Assembly: GCF_025449215.1 (NCBI RefSeq)
Contig: NZ_CP104900.1
Location: forward strand, 3,038,001-3,102,000
Origin: Shewanella seohaensis
GTDB lineage: Bacteria; Pseudomonadota; Gammaproteobacteria; Enterobacterales; Shewanellaceae
Reading direction: 5' to 3'
Length of the DNA: 64,000 nt
Position numbers and translations under genes: made by a program. The notes under the pieces are model-generated. The model was not told where the DNA came from and ran no database searches. It worked only from the letters and a program-made list of their open reading frames with translations. Shown one piece after another: positions 63,785 to 64,000 of the stretch (positions are counted from its first letter, which is position 1; each line of letters opens with the position of its first letter).

Positions 63785-64000
63785 TTATAGAATGTAAAAA
63801 ATTGATGCTGGCACCGCCTGGGTAAACTCAGCTTCTAAGTGATAAATATCATTGCGATATTGAATTTGCCCAGCATCATCAAGCCATGCTGTCCAATAAA
63901 CCGTGTAGACAGGCATGGTATCTGACAGCGCGAACCATTGGGATTGAGTGGTATTAGGCGTTAATTTCTCCCAAAGGCGCGTATCTTTAACTAAGTGAGT
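63785..64000 (-). CDS. L,D-transpeptidase (YcbB/LdtD-like), C-terminal part only
   Basis: 71 residues from the window edge to the stop at 63785. TMPVYTVYWTAWLDDAGQ and IQYRNDIYHLEAEF match the C-terminus of YcbB-type L,D-transpeptidases. The catalytic Cys domain lies beyond the window. It forms 3-3 crosslinks in peptidoglycan and pairs with the DUF882 peptidase. Confidence 0.8.
   Translation of the reverse strand, partial: THLVKDTRLWEKLTPNTTQSQWFALSDTMPVYTVYWTAWLDDAGQIQYRNDIYHLEAEFTQAVPASIFYIL

Overview
The window looks like a chromosomal segment of a Shewanella species. The Kdo8N pair kdnA-kdnB beside kdsB, a napEDABC periplasmic nitrate reductase operon, a GH97/GH15 maltodextrin set, and TamA/TamB, RplY, HrpA and DUF2897 homologues all fit that genus. 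No rRNA, tRNA or CRISPR array was seen.

Layout. 1-7,900: a cut-off Nudix hydrolase, TrmK-type methyltransferase, GH97 alpha-glucosidase, AraC regulator with an AhpD-like protein, a second methyltransferase, an alpha/beta hydrolase and a YciI-like protein. 8,200-12,900: a possible small ORF or attenuator, an MFS sugar transporter and a GH15 glucoamylase. With the GH97 enzyme these form a maltodextrin pathway, and a shared operator-like 12-mer lies upstream of both halves. 13,100-31,600: ordinary chromosomal genes, including a NimR-like regulator with an SLC13 permease, a PdxY-like protein with a degraded catalytic motif, an M20 peptidase, an AaeXAB-like efflux set, a TonB-dependent receptor, a YffB-DapE-M15 operon and carbonic anhydrase. 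32,000-35,400: kdnA-kdnB-kdsB-DUF2897, for the 8-amino form of Kdo in LPS.

35,660-42,120 is the main accessory region. It is an array of integron gene cassettes, all on the minus strand, with seven recognisable attC sites and no integrase in the window (a CALIN). Cassettes encode a GNAT acetyltransferase, a DUF2314/DUF2185 protein, two unknown soluble proteins, a ParE/Phd-type toxin-antitoxin pair and a roughly 486-residue unknown protein with a hydrophobic C-terminal hairpin. An IS10-like element with a 9-bp target duplication has split one attC. An IS1111-group element sits at the upstream edge, in the centre of a large imperfect inverted repeat.

43,900-48,300: the nap operon with a candidate FNR/EtrA box. 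48,650-49,947: an IS3-family element. 50,000-64,000: hrpA, a CBS protein, isoaspartyl peptidase, tamA-tamB, rplY, a small unknown gene, a DUF882 protein and the end of an L,D-transpeptidase.

Quality warning. At least fourteen genes are interrupted by what reads as a single missing base, nearly always in a homopolymer run (Nudix, GH97, GH15, SLC13, FUSC, two transposases, two cassette genes, napE, napA, napC, hrpA, tamA). This looks like systematic sequencing error rather than gene decay. I annotate these loci as single genes and state where the frame breaks.
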